Assembly: GCA_025465465.1 (NCBI GenBank)
Contig: JAODND010000020.1
Location: 1-64,000 of the forward strand
Reading direction: 5' to 3'
Length of the DNA stretch: 64,000 nucleotides
DNA from: Frankiales bacterium
GTDB taxonomy: Bacteria > Actinomycetota > Actinomycetes > Mycobacteriales > SCTD01
In this document: in pieces, positions 10,959 through 19,500 of the stretch
Layout: the number at the start of each line of letters is the position of its first letter
Position numbering within the stretch: the first letter of the stretch is position 1
Notes under the pieces: generated by a model
Told to the model about the DNA's origin: nothing
The model's database searches: none
Seen by the model: only the letters and a program-made list of their open reading frames with translations
Position numbers and translations under genes: made by a program

Positions 10959-12079
10959 AGATCCCGTTCGAGGCCTCGTCGCGCTCGAGCCTCGGCGTGG
11001 AGTGGGAGCTGCAGCTGGTCTCACGCGAGACCCGCGAGCTCACCAGCGGGGCGTCGGGGATCCTCACGGAGCTCTCCCCCACGGGCGAGCATCCCAAGGC
11101 CAAGCACGAGCTGCTCGAGTCGACCATCGAGGTCATCACCGGGGTCTGCTCGACCGTCTCCGAGGCGACGGCCGACCTCGCAGCGACCATCGCCGAGCTC
11201 CGGCCGCTCGTCGAGGCCCGCGGCCTCGCCATGATGTGCGCAGGCACGCACCCGACGACTGACTGGGCGACGCAGACGATCAGCCCCAACCCGCGCTACG
11301 CCAAGCTCGTCGAGGACATGCAGTGGCTCGCGCGGCAGCTGCAGATCTTCGGCGTCCACGTGCACGTGGGGGTCCGGTCGGCCGACAAGGCCATCCCGAT
11401 CGTCAACGCGCTGTCGTCCTACATCCCGCACCTGCTCGCGCTGTCCGCCTCGTCGCCCTACTGGATCGGGCACGACACCGGCCTCGCCTCGAGCCGGTCG
11501 AAGGTCTTCGAGAACCTCCCGACCGCCGGGCTGCCCTACCAGCTGGCCGGCTGGGGGGAGTTCGAGTCCTACATGGAGACCCTCATCTCCACCGGCACGA
11601 TCGGCTCCATCAAGGAGGTGTGGTGGGACATCCGGCCGCACCCGACCTATGGCACGGTGGAGCTGCGCATCTGCGACGGCCTGCCGACGCTCTACGAGGT
11701 CGGCATGGTGGCGGCGCTGGCGCAGTGCCTCGTCGACGTCCTCGACCGCGAGATCGACAAGGGCTACACACTGCCGACCCCCAAGGGCTGGGTGGTGCGG
11801 GAGAACAAGTGGCGCGCCGCCCGCTACGGGATGGACGCCCAGATCATCCGCGAGGACGAGACCACCCGCCCGGTGCGCGACGCGCTGCTCGAGCTGGCCC
11901 TGGACCTCAAGCCGGCGGCGGAGCGGCTCGGGTGCGTCGAGGAGCTCGCCCGCATCGAGCAGGTCGTCGCCAAGGGCGCGTCCTACCAGCGCCAGCGCGC
12001 CGCCGCGTCCGCTGCCGGCGGCGACCTCCATGCGGTGGTCGACAGCCTGGTCGCGGAGTTCGACGCGGGGCAGCCGTGA
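10955..12079 (+). CDS. Carboxylate-amine ligase, YbdK / glutamate-cysteine ligase 2 family
   Basis: ATP-grasp-like ligase of the GCS2 family, 374 residues. LGVEWELQLV near residue 13 is the metal/ATP-binding start. HVHVGV and later WDIRPHPTYGTVELRICDG are typical family segments. Relatives join glutamate to an amine such as cysteine, but actinobacterial YbdK proteins are mostly uncharacterised. It starts with TTG at 10955, overlapping the preceding stop by four bases. The downstream amidohydrolase overlaps its stop in the same way, so the three genes form one operon. Confidence 0.85.
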   Translation: MKIPFEASSRSSLGVEWELQLVSRETRELTSGASGILTELSPTGEHPKAKHELLESTIEVITGVCSTVSEATADLAATIAELRPLVEARGLAMMCAGTHPTTDWATQTISPNPRYAKLVEDMQWLARQLQIFGVHVHVGVRSADKAIPIVNALSSYIPHLLALSASSPYWIGHDTGLASSRSKVFENLPTAGLPYQLAGWGEFESYMETLISTGTIGSIKEVWWDIRPHPTYGTVELRICDGLPTLYEVGMVAALAQCLVDVLDREIDKGYTLPTPKGWVVRENKWRAARYGMDAQIIREDETTRPVRDALLELALDLKPAAERLGCVEELARIEQVVAKGASYQRQRAAASAAGGDLHAVVDSLVAEFDAGQP

Positions 12080-13209
12080 GCCTCGACCTCGTGGCGGTCC
12101 GGCGCGACCTGCATCGCCACCCGGAGCTGGGTCGTCAGGAGCGCCGCACGACAGCCGTCCTCGCCGACCACCTCATCGCCGCCGGCCTCGCGCCGAAGGT
12201 GCTCGCCGGGGGCACCGGGCTGGTCTGCGACATCGGCGCCGAGGGCCCGCTCGTCGCGCTGCGCGCGGACATCGACGCCCTGCCGCTGCAGGACGAGAAG
12301 GACGTGGCGTACCGGTCCACCGTCGACGGGGTCTGCCACGCCTGCGGGCACGACGTGCACACCACCGTCGTCCTCGGTGCCGGCCTCGCGCTCGCCCAGA
12401 GGGACCTCCCGGGGCGGGTGCGGCTGGTCTTCCAGCACGCCGAGGAGCAGATGCCCGGCGGTGCCCTCGACGTGCTCGCCGAAGGACACCTCGAGGGGGT
12501 GTCCGCGATCTTCGGCCTGCACTGCGACCCGTCGCTCGAGGTCGGCCGCATCGGGCTCTCGAGCGGCCCCATCACGGCCGCCGCGGATGCCGTCGAGGTG
12601 CGCCTGACCGGGCCGGGCGGTCACACCAGCCGGCCCCACAACACCGTCGATCTCGTCCATGTGCTCGCGACCGTCGCCACCGGCCTGCCGGACGCCTTGT
12701 CCCGCCTCGTCGACCCGCGGGCCGGGCTGTGCCTCGTCTGGGGTCGGATCTCGGCCGGCAACGCACGCAACGCCATCCCGCGCGAGGGCGTGCTCGCGGG
12801 GACGCTGCGGGTGCTGGACAAGAACGCCTGGCAGCAGGCACCGGAGCTGGTCGAGCGGCTCGTCAACGGCCTCGTCGCGCCGTACGGCGCGCGTGCTGTC
12901 GTGTCGTACGAGCGGGGCGTGCCGCCGGTGGTCAACGACCCCGGGGCGACGCTGCTGCTCGGTGCCGCGGTGACGCGGGCGCTCGGGCCGTCGGCGCTGG
13001 TGCCGACGGTGCAGTCGCTCGGCGGCGAGGACTTCGCGTGGTACCTCGACCACGTGCCGGGGGCGATGGCCCGGCTCGGGGTCCGGCCACCCGGGTCGGA
13101 GCGGTCGATGGACCTGCACCAGCCCACGTTCGACGTGGACGAAGGTGCCTTGCAGGTCGGCGTCGACGTGCTGGTCGCCGCTGCGCTCGCCGCGATGGGG
13201 GCGGCGTGA
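12076..13209 (+). CDS. M20 family amidohydrolase (hippurate/indole-acetyl-amino-acid hydrolase type)
   Basis: Zinc hydrolase of 377 residues that removes N-acyl groups from amino acids. The opening RRDLHRHPELG, the DIDALPL segment, CHACGHDVHTT (metal ligands) and HAEEQMPGGA (catalytic Glu pair) are diagnostic, and a dimerisation domain lies in the middle. GTG at 12076 overlaps the ligase stop (GTGA). Context next to a carboxylate-amine ligase hints at making and breaking an amide-linked metabolite, which is inference. Confidence 0.87.
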   Translation: MSLDLVAVRRDLHRHPELGRQERRTTAVLADHLIAAGLAPKVLAGGTGLVCDIGAEGPLVALRADIDALPLQDEKDVAYRSTVDGVCHACGHDVHTTVVLGAGLALAQRDLPGRVRLVFQHAEEQMPGGALDVLAEGHLEGVSAIFGLHCDPSLEVGRIGLSSGPITAAADAVEVRLTGPGGHTSRPHNTVDLVHVLATVATGLPDALSRLVDPRAGLCLVWGRISAGNARNAIPREGVLAGTLRVLDKNAWQQAPELVERLVNGLVAPYGARAVVSYERGVPPVVNDPGATLLLGAAVTRALGPSALVPTVQSLGGEDFAWYLDHVPGAMARLGVRPPGSERSMDLHQPTFDVDEGALQVGVDVLVAAALAAMGAA

Positions 13210-13227
13210 CGGCACCGAGTGCCATTT

Positions 13228-13241
13228 TGTAACGTGTTCTT
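13228..13241 (+). promoter_or_regulatory. KstR-like operator before the ferredoxin reductase gene
   Basis: The sequence tgtaacgtgttctt matches TNNAACNNGTTNNA except for the last base. It lies 12 bases before the GTG at 13254. Confidence 0.65.
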
Positions 13242-13253
13242 GTTTCCCGGGAG

Positions 13254-14243
13254 GTGGCAGTGGCTGACGTGACCGTCGACGTCCTCGTCGTGGGCGCGGG
13301 TCCCTCTGGGCTGTACGCCGCCTACTACGCGGGCTTCCGGGGCCTGTCGGTGTCCGTCCTCGACGCGCTCCCGGAGGCCGGCGGCCAGATCACCGCCCTC
13401 TACCCCGAGAAGATGATCTTCGACATCGCCGGGTTCCCGGCGGTCCGCGGCAAGGACCTCGTCGAGAACCTGGTCAACCAGGCAGCGCCGTTCGAGCCTG
13501 TCTACCTGCTCGGCGAGCAGGCGATCTCCTATGCCGACCGCGGCGACGACGTGCTCATCACGTGCACCTCGGGCAAGACCGTGGCCGCCAAGGCGGTCAT
13601 CGTGACCGGCGGGATCGGGACGTTCAACCCGCGCCCGCTGCCCGGCGGCGAGCCCTTCGAGGGCAAGGGCCTGGAGTACATCGTCCCCACCTACGCTCCC
13701 TACGCCGGGAAGGACGTCGTCGTCGTGGGTGGCGGCGACAGCGCGGTCGACTGGGCGCTGGGTCTCGAGGGCGTCGCGTCCTCGGTGACACTGGTGCACC
13801 GGCGCGAGGAGTTCCGGGCGCACGCGCACTCGGTGAAGCTGCTCAAGGACTCCTCGATCACGGTCATCACGCCGGTCTCGCCGGTGTCGGTCAACGGCGA
13901 CGGCATCGTGACGTCGTTGACGGTCCGCCACGTCAAGACCAAGGAGTCGCAGGACCTGGAGTGCCACGCGCTGGTCGCGGCCCTCGGCTTCACGGCCGAC
14001 ATCAGCCCGCTCGAGAGCTGGGGACTGGCGACCGAGGACCGGCACATCGTGGTCGACACGACGATGGCCACCAACCTCCCGCGGGTCTACGCCGCCGGCG
14101 ACATCACGGAGTACCCAGGCAAGGTCCGACTGATCTCGGTCGGCTTCGGGGAGGCTGCGACGGCGGTGAACAACGCGGCTACCGTGATCGACCCGGAGGC
14201 AACGGTGTTCCCCGGCCACTCGACGGAAGGCGCTCAGGCGTGA
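13254..14243 (+). CDS. Ferredoxin--NADP+ reductase, thioredoxin-reductase-like type
   Basis: FAD enzyme of 329 residues that moves electrons from NAD(P)H to ferredoxin. It has the FAD motif VVGAGPSGLYAAYYAG near residue 11, GGQITALYPEK after it, and the NADPH motif VVVGGGDSAVDWAL near 160. There is no CxxC pair, so it is a reductase for ferredoxin and not for thioredoxin. GTG at 13254 follows a GGGAGG-like ribosome site. The next gene encodes a ferredoxin and overlaps its stop (GTGA). A KstR-like box upstream puts the pair in the sterol regulon, probably to supply the P450 or other oxygenases. Confidence 0.88.
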   Translation: MAVADVTVDVLVVGAGPSGLYAAYYAGFRGLSVSVLDALPEAGGQITALYPEKMIFDIAGFPAVRGKDLVENLVNQAAPFEPVYLLGEQAISYADRGDDVLITCTSGKTVAAKAVIVTGGIGTFNPRPLPGGEPFEGKGLEYIVPTYAPYAGKDVVVVGGGDSAVDWALGLEGVASSVTLVHRREEFRAHAHSVKLLKDSSITVITPVSPVSVNGDGIVTSLTVRHVKTKESQDLECHALVAALGFTADISPLESWGLATEDRHIVVDTTMATNLPRVYAAGDITEYPGKVRLISVGFGEAATAVNNAATVIDPEATVFPGHSTEGAQA

Positions 14244-14590
14244 CGTACGTGATCACCGACTCGTGCGTGGACATCAAGGACATGTCCTGCATCGAGGAGT
14301 GCCCGGTCGACTGCATCTACGAGGGCGACCGCAAGCTCTACATCCATCCCAAGGAGTGCATCGACTGCGGGGCCTGCGAGCCCGTCTGCCCGGTCGACGC
14401 GATCTACCCGGACCGCACGCTCCCGACCGAGAAGGTCGCGGACAAGGAGGACAACCGGGTCTTCTTCTACGAGCTGCTGCCCGGCAAGGACGAGCTGCTC
14501 GGGTCGCCCGGCGGCTCCATGAAGACCGGCCCCATCGAGGCCGACACCCCGCGTACCGCTGAGCTCCCGCCCAACCCCGACGCCGACTGA
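14240..14590 (+). CDS. Seven-iron ferredoxin (3Fe-4S plus 4Fe-4S)
   Basis: Electron carrier of 116 residues. Cys9, Cys17 and Cys21 (C-x7-C-x3-C) fit the 3Fe-4S cluster shape of FdxA-type ferredoxins. CIDCGACEPVCP supplies the 4Fe-4S cluster. The acidic C-terminal tail is usual for the actinobacterial form. It is translated together with the reductase through a GTGA overlap, so the two make a complete NAD(P)H-to-oxygenase chain. Confidence 0.9.
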   Translation: MTYVITDSCVDIKDMSCIEECPVDCIYEGDRKLYIHPKECIDCGACEPVCPVDAIYPDRTLPTEKVADKEDNRVFFYELLPGKDELLGSPGGSMKTGPIEADTPRTAELPPNPDAD

Positions 14591-14591
14591 C

Positions 14592-14669
14592 CTTCCCTGC
14601 TGCTGTTTGACGTCAGCGCCTCCGGCTGAGCGTGCATCTGCCGGCCCAGGTCACAGATGAGCAGGGAAG
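14592..14669. terminator. Long-loop inverted repeat between convergent genes
   Basis: Perfect 10-base arms at 14592-14601 and 14660-14669 with a 58-base spacer fill the gap between the ferredoxin and SDR 3' ends. It is a candidate bidirectional terminator; the long loop weakens the case. Confidence 0.35.
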
Positions 14670-15527
14670 CTAGCTGGTCTGGTCCTCGGACCAGACCCAG
14701 AGGCGGGCGGCCTGGTCGGGGTCGACGGCCCAGGGCATCACCCCGGCCGTCAGGTCGTCGTTGACGGGACCGGCGACGCCGCAGTCCTCGAGGTAGGAGC
14801 CGTTCGGCAGGCCCTCGGTCACGGCCGCATAGACCGTCGTGGCCGCGCCCTGCGGGATGCTCTTGAACGTCGGCAGCCGCTTGGCCAGGCCCTCGGAGTC
14901 GTCAGCGGTCAGGTGCCGGCCGAGCTCGGTGAGGATGACGCCGGGGTGCACGGCGTACGACGTGAAGCCGCGCGCCGCGAGGCCCTGGGTGAACAGGATG
15001 TTGGCCGTCTTGCTCTGCCCGTAGGCCTTCCACTTCTCGTAGTGCGAGGCGTCCCGGAAGTGCGGGTCGTCCCAGAGCATGCCGCTGCGGAAGTGCCCCC
15101 GCGAGGACAGGTTGATGATGCGCGAGCCGCTGACGAGCTGGGGCAGCAGTGCTGTGGTCCACACGAAGTGCCCCAGGTGGTTGGTGCCGAGCTGCAGCTC
15201 GAACCCCTGGGCCGTGCGGGTCAGCGGAGGGGCCATCACCCCTGCGTTGTTGATGAGGAAGTCGATGCGGGGGAGCCGGGCGGCCGCGTCGGGTGCCGCT
15301 CGGCGGACGGAGTCGAGGTCGGCGAGGTCGAGCTCGATGAGGTCGCAGTCGACGACGGCCTTGCCCTTGGCCAGGTCGCGGACGGCGCCGACCACCTCGC
15401 ACCCCTTCGACTGGAGCGCCCGCACCGTCTCGATGCCGAGGCCGGCGGAGGCGCCCGTGACCAGCGCCGTCCTGCCGGTCAGGTCGACGCCCTCAAGCAC
15501 CTCGTCGGTGGTGGTCTCCGCTGACAC
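14670..15527 (-). CDS. Short-chain dehydrogenase/reductase (retinol-dehydrogenase-like)
   Basis: NAD(P)-dependent oxidoreductase of 285 residues. It has the TGASAGLG cofactor motif near residue 26, NNAGVM and, in place of the usual YxxxK, Y-GQS-K in WKAYGQSKTANILF. This WxxYxxSK form is that of retinol-dehydrogenase-like SDRs, which act on alcohols or ketones of lipids and sterols. I use GTG at 15527, two bases after the aldehyde dehydrogenase stop; the longer open frame overlaps that gene. Being in an operon with an aldehyde dehydrogenase suggests stepwise alcohol to acid oxidation. Confidence 0.85.
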   Translation of the reverse strand: MSAETTTDEVLEGVDLTGRTALVTGASAGLGIETVRALQSKGCEVVGAVRDLAKGKAVVDCDLIELDLADLDSVRRAAPDAAARLPRIDFLINNAGVMAPPLTRTAQGFELQLGTNHLGHFVWTTALLPQLVSGSRIINLSSRGHFRSGMLWDDPHFRDASHYEKWKAYGQSKTANILFTQGLAARGFTSYAVHPGVILTELGRHLTADDSEGLAKRLPTFKSIPQGAATTVYAAVTEGLPNGSYLEDCGVAGPVNDDLTAGVMPWAVDPDQAARLWVWSEDQTS

Positions 15528-15528
15528 C

Positions 15529-16995
15529 TCAGACGGTCGGGACGCCCGGGACCTCGGTGCCGGCGGGCAGCGAGATCGACTTGGACTCGAGGTAGGCGGC
15601 CAGACCCTCGGGACCGAGCTCACGGCCGACACCCGACTGCTTGAAGCCGCCGAACGGGGCGGCGAACTCCAGCGCGAAGGCGTTGACCGTGTAGGTCCCG
15701 GTGCGGACCTTGCGGGCCACGTCGATGCCGGCGGCGACGTCGGCGGTGAAGACCGAGCCGGACAGCCCGAAGTTGCTGTTGTTCGCGATCCGGATCGCCT
15801 CCTCGGGGGTGTCGTAGGCCAGCACGGAGACGACCGGGCCGAACACCTCCTCCTGGGCGATGGTCGAGTTGGGGTCCACGTCGATCACGAGGGTCGGCTC
15901 GACGTACCAGCCCTTCGACTGCGAGGCCGGCCGGCCGCCGCCGACGGCGATCTTGCCGCCCTCCTTCTGCGCGATGGCGATGTAGCCCTCGACGCGGTCG
16001 CGCTGGCGGGAGGCGACCAGTGGCCCGATCTGCGTGGCCGGGTCGAGCGGGTCGCCGACGACCTGTGCGGCGGTCCACTCCGACAGCGCGTCGACGGTCT
16101 CGGAGTACCTGTCGCGGCTGACCAGGATGCGGGTCTGCGCGACGCAGGCCTGGCCGTTGTTCATGAATCCGGATCCCAGCGCCTGCGGCACGGCGAGCGC
16201 CAGGTCGGCGTCGGGCAGGAAGATGGAGGCGCTCTTCCCGCCGAGCTCGAGGGTGACGCGCTTGAGCTGCGCCCCCGCGGCTGCGGCGATGAGCTTGCCG
16301 GCGGCGGTGGAACCGGTGAAGCCGACCTTGTCGATGCCGGGGTGGCTGACCAGGTGGGCACCGACGTCGCGACCGGCGACGACGATGTTGAGCACGCCCT
16401 TGGGCAGGCCGATGGTCTCGCAGGCCTCGGCCAGCTTGTAGGCGTCGAGCGGCGTCTCGGGCGACGGCTTGAGCACCACGGTGCAGCCGGCGAGCAGGGC
16501 GGGGCCGAGCTTGAGGACCGTGGTGAACAGCGGGACGTTCCACGGCACGATCGCGGCGGCGACGCCGACCGGCTCGCGGCGCACCAGGGCCGGGCCCATG
16601 ATGCCCGTGCGGAGCTCCTCGAAGTGGTAGGTCTCCGCGAGGCCCGCGTAGTAGTTGAGCACCATGGCGCTCGCGTAGACCTGGCCCATCTGGGAGAAGC
16701 TGAACGGCGAGCCCATCTCGCTGGAGATGGTGCGGGCCCAGTCGTCCATCTCGCCGGTGATCAGCTCGGCGAGCCGGGTGAGGTAGCCGGCGCGCTCCGC
16801 CGGTGTGAGCTGGGGCCACGGGCCGTTGTCGAACGCCTCGCGCGCGGCCGCGACGGCCTTGTCGATGTCGGCGTTGGTGCCGTCGGGCACCCGAGCGATC
16901 ACCTCTTCGGTGTGGGGGCTGATGACCTCGATGGTCCCGTTCCCGGTGCTGGGGATGAACTCCCCGCCGACGTAGATGTGCTCGCGCGTCTCCAC
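15529..16995 (-). CDS. Aldehyde dehydrogenase (NAD(P)+), class 3-like superfamily
   Basis: Oxidises an aldehyde to the carboxylate, 488 residues. VPWNVPLFTTVLKLGPALLAG and GFTGSTAAGK form the coenzyme fold, LELGGKSASIF holds the general-base Glu, and NNGQACVAQTR carries the catalytic Cys. EEVFGPVVSV near the end completes the family. The GTG start at 16995 has an AAGGAG ribosome site; the longer frame upstream is noise. A perfect KstR box lies 45 bases upstream, so the enzyme probably handles a sterol-derived or side-chain-derived aldehyde. Confidence 0.93.
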   Translation of the reverse strand: METREHIYVGGEFIPSTGNGTIEVISPHTEEVIARVPDGTNADIDKAVAAAREAFDNGPWPQLTPAERAGYLTRLAELITGEMDDWARTISSEMGSPFSFSQMGQVYASAMVLNYYAGLAETYHFEELRTGIMGPALVRREPVGVAAAIVPWNVPLFTTVLKLGPALLAGCTVVLKPSPETPLDAYKLAEACETIGLPKGVLNIVVAGRDVGAHLVSHPGIDKVGFTGSTAAGKLIAAAAGAQLKRVTLELGGKSASIFLPDADLALAVPQALGSGFMNNGQACVAQTRILVSRDRYSETVDALSEWTAAQVVGDPLDPATQIGPLVASRQRDRVEGYIAIAQKEGGKIAVGGGRPASQSKGWYVEPTLVIDVDPNSTIAQEEVFGPVVSVLAYDTPEEAIRIANNSNFGLSGSVFTADVAAGIDVARKVRTGTYTVNAFALEFAAPFGGFKQSGVGRELGPEGLAAYLESKSISLPAGTEVPGVPTV

Positions 16996-17039
16996 TGCAG
17001 GACTCCTTCTCCGGGCTCCGCTGCCCGTCGTCGTGAGTA

Positions 17040-17053
17040 TGGAACACGTTCTA
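17040..17053 (-). promoter_or_regulatory. KstR-like operator (perfect) before the aldehyde dehydrogenase operon
   Basis: The sequence tggaacacgttcta fits TNNAACNNGTTNNA fully. It sits in the 214-base gap between the aldehyde dehydrogenase (minus) and a secreted protein gene (plus) and could control both. Confidence 0.78.
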
Positions 17054-17209
17054 CTCCGAGCGCCAGGCCCGTCTCGACCGATCACGTTCCGTAGCCTCGT
17101 TGCTGCTCGCTGTGAGGTCCGTTTCGAGGCAGTTGCGCAGGGATGTCCGGGTGGTCCACGATCCGGGCTCCCCCCGCCGACGCCCCTCGGGGCCAGAAGG
17201 AGCAACCTT

Positions 17210-17827
17210 GTGAAGAAGTCGCTCGCGGTCGTGGCCTGCGCCACGGCACTCAGCACCGCCGGCGCCCTGACCCAGCCCGCCCTCGCCTCTCCCAACGGCG
17301 CGACCTGCTCGCTCAACGGACAGGCCAGCTTCAGCACCCCGTTGGGCTCCACTGCCCACGACTTCACCTATGGCTTCACCGGCACGCTGAGCAGCTGCTC
17401 GGCCGGTGACGCCGCGTCCCCGGGGCTGCCAGGTGCCTCGACCGTCACGGCCAAGATCTCCGCCGGGTCGCCGGTCGTCGTCGGCGGCGTGACCTATCAG
17501 GAGCCGAAGGCCACCGGCAACGGCTCCTGCGCCAGCAGCACCACCGCCGGCAAGGCGCTGGTCCAGTGGTCCGACAACGCCGTCACGATCATCGACTACA
17601 CGACGACGGGCGCCGCGGCAGCGGTGGGCCTCAAGGGCACGGTCATCTCGAGCCTCACGGCCACCGCGGCCGACGGCACGACCACGACCTTCACCACGAC
17701 GCGCTACCTGGCCGACAACGCCCTCGGTGCGCTCGCCTTCGAGCCGCCGGACCCGACGGCCTGCGCGGGTGCGGGTGTGCCGGCCGCCGGCATCCAGGGC
17801 CAGACCATCCTCGGCTCGCCGAGCTGA
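17210..17827 (+). CDS. Secreted protein of unknown function
   Basis: A protein of 205 residues starting at GTG 17210 behind an AAGGAG ribosome site. A signal peptide spans about residues 1-26 (basic KK, hydrophobic core, then ALTQPALA). The mature part is Thr/Ala/Gly-rich with predicted beta strands and four Cys in two likely disulfides. No family is recognised. It resembles many small actinobacterial exported beta proteins. The shared upstream region with a KstR box may place it in the sterol regulon. Confidence 0.75.
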   Translation: MKKSLAVVACATALSTAGALTQPALASPNGATCSLNGQASFSTPLGSTAHDFTYGFTGTLSSCSAGDAASPGLPGASTVTAKISAGSPVVVGGVTYQEPKATGNGSCASSTTAGKALVQWSDNAVTIIDYTTTGAAAAVGLKGTVISSLTATAADGTTTTFTTTRYLADNALGALAFEPPDPTACAGAGVPAAGIQGQTILGSPS

Positions 17828-17835
17828 CAGCGGTG

Positions 17836-17866
17836 ACGCCGCCCCGTGCTCGTCACGGGGCGGCGT
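17836..17866. terminator. Strong hairpin terminator between convergent genes
   Basis: Perfect 13-base arms (17836-17848 and 17854-17866) with a 5-base loop sit between the secreted protein gene and the thioesterase gene. The right arm overlaps the last codons of the thioesterase. It probably works in both directions. Confidence 0.8.
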
Positions 17867-18512
17867 TCAGCTGCTCGTTCAGTCGCTTGCCGGGGTGGCC
17901 GCCGCGCGGCTCGATGAAGATGCCCTCGGCCTCGGCGAGCACCACGCCGTCGAGCGTCGAACGGCCCCAGGCGATGACCTTGCGTCCTTCATGGGAACGC
18001 ACGCCGCCCTCGTAGTCGATGCGCCGGTTCAGTGGCGTGCCGGCAAGCAGCTTCACCGACAGCGTGCCGGTGAACCCGGCGACGCCTGAGGCGGCCTGTG
18101 CGACGCCGAGCAGGTCGTCGAACGCGCTGATGACATAGCCACCGTGCACCAGTCCGGGTGGCCCCTCGAAGTAGGCGGGGTAGGTCGCATGACCGCGTGT
18201 CGTGGTGCCGTCGAACTCGAGCACCAGCGGTGCGGCCATGGCGTTCGACAGGCCACTCAGCGGTGAGCGCTCGAGCAGCGAGTTGTCGACGGGCGTGAGG
18301 TGCGGACCGGCTGCCCGGATGTCCGGCATGTCGGTGAAAGCCTTGCGCAGCAAGGCGATCCGCACCTCCGCCTCGGCGAGCGCCTCCTCGGACGCGGCCT
18401 CGACGTCGAGCATGAGGACGTCACCGATCAAGCCACGGACCTCCTCGGCGAGGGCGTGCTTGCGGAGGCGACGCGGCGACGGGTCCAGGTAGGTCGGGTG
18501 CCAGTCCTTCAT
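17853..18512 (-). CDS. PaaI-type hotdog thioesterase
   Basis: A protein of 219 residues with one hotdog domain in the C-terminal half. The GPPGLVHGGYVISAFDDLLG segment near residue 115 is the PaaI thioesterase helix with its HGG. It presumably releases free acids from CoA esters that accumulate in side-chain degradation. The first 80 residues are helical and not part of the domain. ATG 18512 overlaps the stop of the small acyl-CoA dehydrogenase (ATGA), making a three-gene operon. Confidence 0.85.
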   Translation of the reverse strand: MKDWHPTYLDPSPRRLRKHALAEEVRGLIGDVLMLDVEAASEEALAEAEVRIALLRKAFTDMPDIRAAGPHLTPVDNSLLERSPLSGLSNAMAAPLVLEFDGTTTRGHATYPAYFEGPPGLVHGGYVISAFDDLLGVAQAASGVAGFTGTLSVKLLAGTPLNRRIDYEGGVRSHEGRKVIAWGRSTLDGVVLAEAEGIFIEPRGGHPGKRLNEQLNAAP

Positions 18513-19498
18513 CGAGCGGCAATCAGGTCGCCGAGCGACTCGAGGGTGCGCTGCGCACCGCCGAGCGAGAGCTCGAGGACCTTGCCGATCAGGAACCACT
18601 TGTGCAGCGGGTAGCTGACGTCGACCCCGAGGCCGCCGTGCAGGTGCACCGCCTTGGACGTCACCCGGTGGATGCCGTCCGCGCCCCAGAAGGCCGCGAT
18701 CGCGGTCTGCTCGGCGGCGTCGTGTCCCTCGTCGACGCGCCAGACGGCCTGGGCCGTCGTGAGCCGCATGCACTCGACGTCGATGTAGCAGTCGGCCACC
18801 TGGTAGGTGATCGCCTGGAAGGTCGCCAGTGGCTTGCCGAACTGCTCGCGGGTCGACACGTGCTTCGCCGCGATGAGCAGCGACGCCTCGGCGACCCCGA
18901 CGGCGTAGGAGCAGGTGAGCAGCGTCAGTCGCTGCAGTGCTGTGCTCGCCTTCTCCTCAAGGAGTACGGCGGGAGCGCCGGCGAGCTCGATGGTCGCCGC
19001 CGGCTCGTGTGAGCTGACCTCCTCGGCCGCGCGGGTGACGCCCTCGGCCGCGAGGTCGACGAGGTAGAGGTCCTCGCCGGCCGACACGATGGCGTGCGTG
19101 GCCTCCGACGCCCACGCCACCGCGATCTGCGAGCCGGTGAGGCGTCCGCCAGTGGCCGTGACGCCGCCCTTCCAGCCGTCAGCCTGCAGCGCCGGCACGA
19201 CGAGGCGCGAGCCGCCGAGCACGTCCTCGACCAGAGCTGCGTCGGTCAGCGCCGGCAGCGCCGCGAGGACCGGTACGAGCGGCACGCGGGCGGCGGCCTT
19301 GCCGGCTTCCTCGGCGAGCACGCTGGACACGGCGAGCGGGAGGTCACGGGACAGGCCGAGCAGGCCGGCGTCGACGAGCTTGGCCCACAGCTCGGTGTCG
19401 AAGCCCTCGACGCCGAGACCTGGGTGGGTCGCGGTCGCGAACAGCTGCTGCGCGAGGCCGCGGACGGCCTCCTGCTCCTCGGTGGGGGTGAAATCCAC
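18509..19498 (-). CDS. Acyl-CoA dehydrogenase, small partner subunit (FadE28/FadE27-like)
   Basis: A protein of 329 residues, shorter than a normal acyl-CoA dehydrogenase. The N-terminal half is diverged and the C-terminal FAD region has STREQFGKPLATFQAI and HLHGGLGVDV. Sterol acyl-CoA dehydrogenases of mycobacteria are alpha2beta2 assemblies of a full-length and a shortened, diverged subunit. This gene and its upstream neighbour (2 bases apart) match that layout. By elimination they could fill the ChsE1-ChsE2 (FadE28-FadE29) role, because no such pair sits next to chsH2/chsH1/ltp2 here. GTG at 19498 is the start. Confidence 0.8.
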   Translation of the reverse strand: MDFTPTEEQEAVRGLAQQLFATATHPGLGVEGFDTELWAKLVDAGLLGLSRDLPLAVSSVLAEEAGKAAARVPLVPVLAALPALTDAALVEDVLGGSRLVVPALQADGWKGGVTATGGRLTGSQIAVAWASEATHAIVSAGEDLYLVDLAAEGVTRAAEEVSSHEPAATIELAGAPAVLLEEKASTALQRLTLLTCSYAVGVAEASLLIAAKHVSTREQFGKPLATFQAITYQVADCYIDVECMRLTTAQAVWRVDEGHDAAEQTAIAAFWGADGIHRVTSKAVHLHGGLGVDVSYPLHKWFLIGKVLELSLGGAQRTLESLGDLIAAR

Positions 19499-19500
19499 GG

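Noticed and set aside
16996..17367. N-terminal extension of the aldehyde dehydrogenase
   Set aside because: It runs through the KstR box and into the divergent secreted protein gene; GTG 16995 has a clear AAGGAG site.
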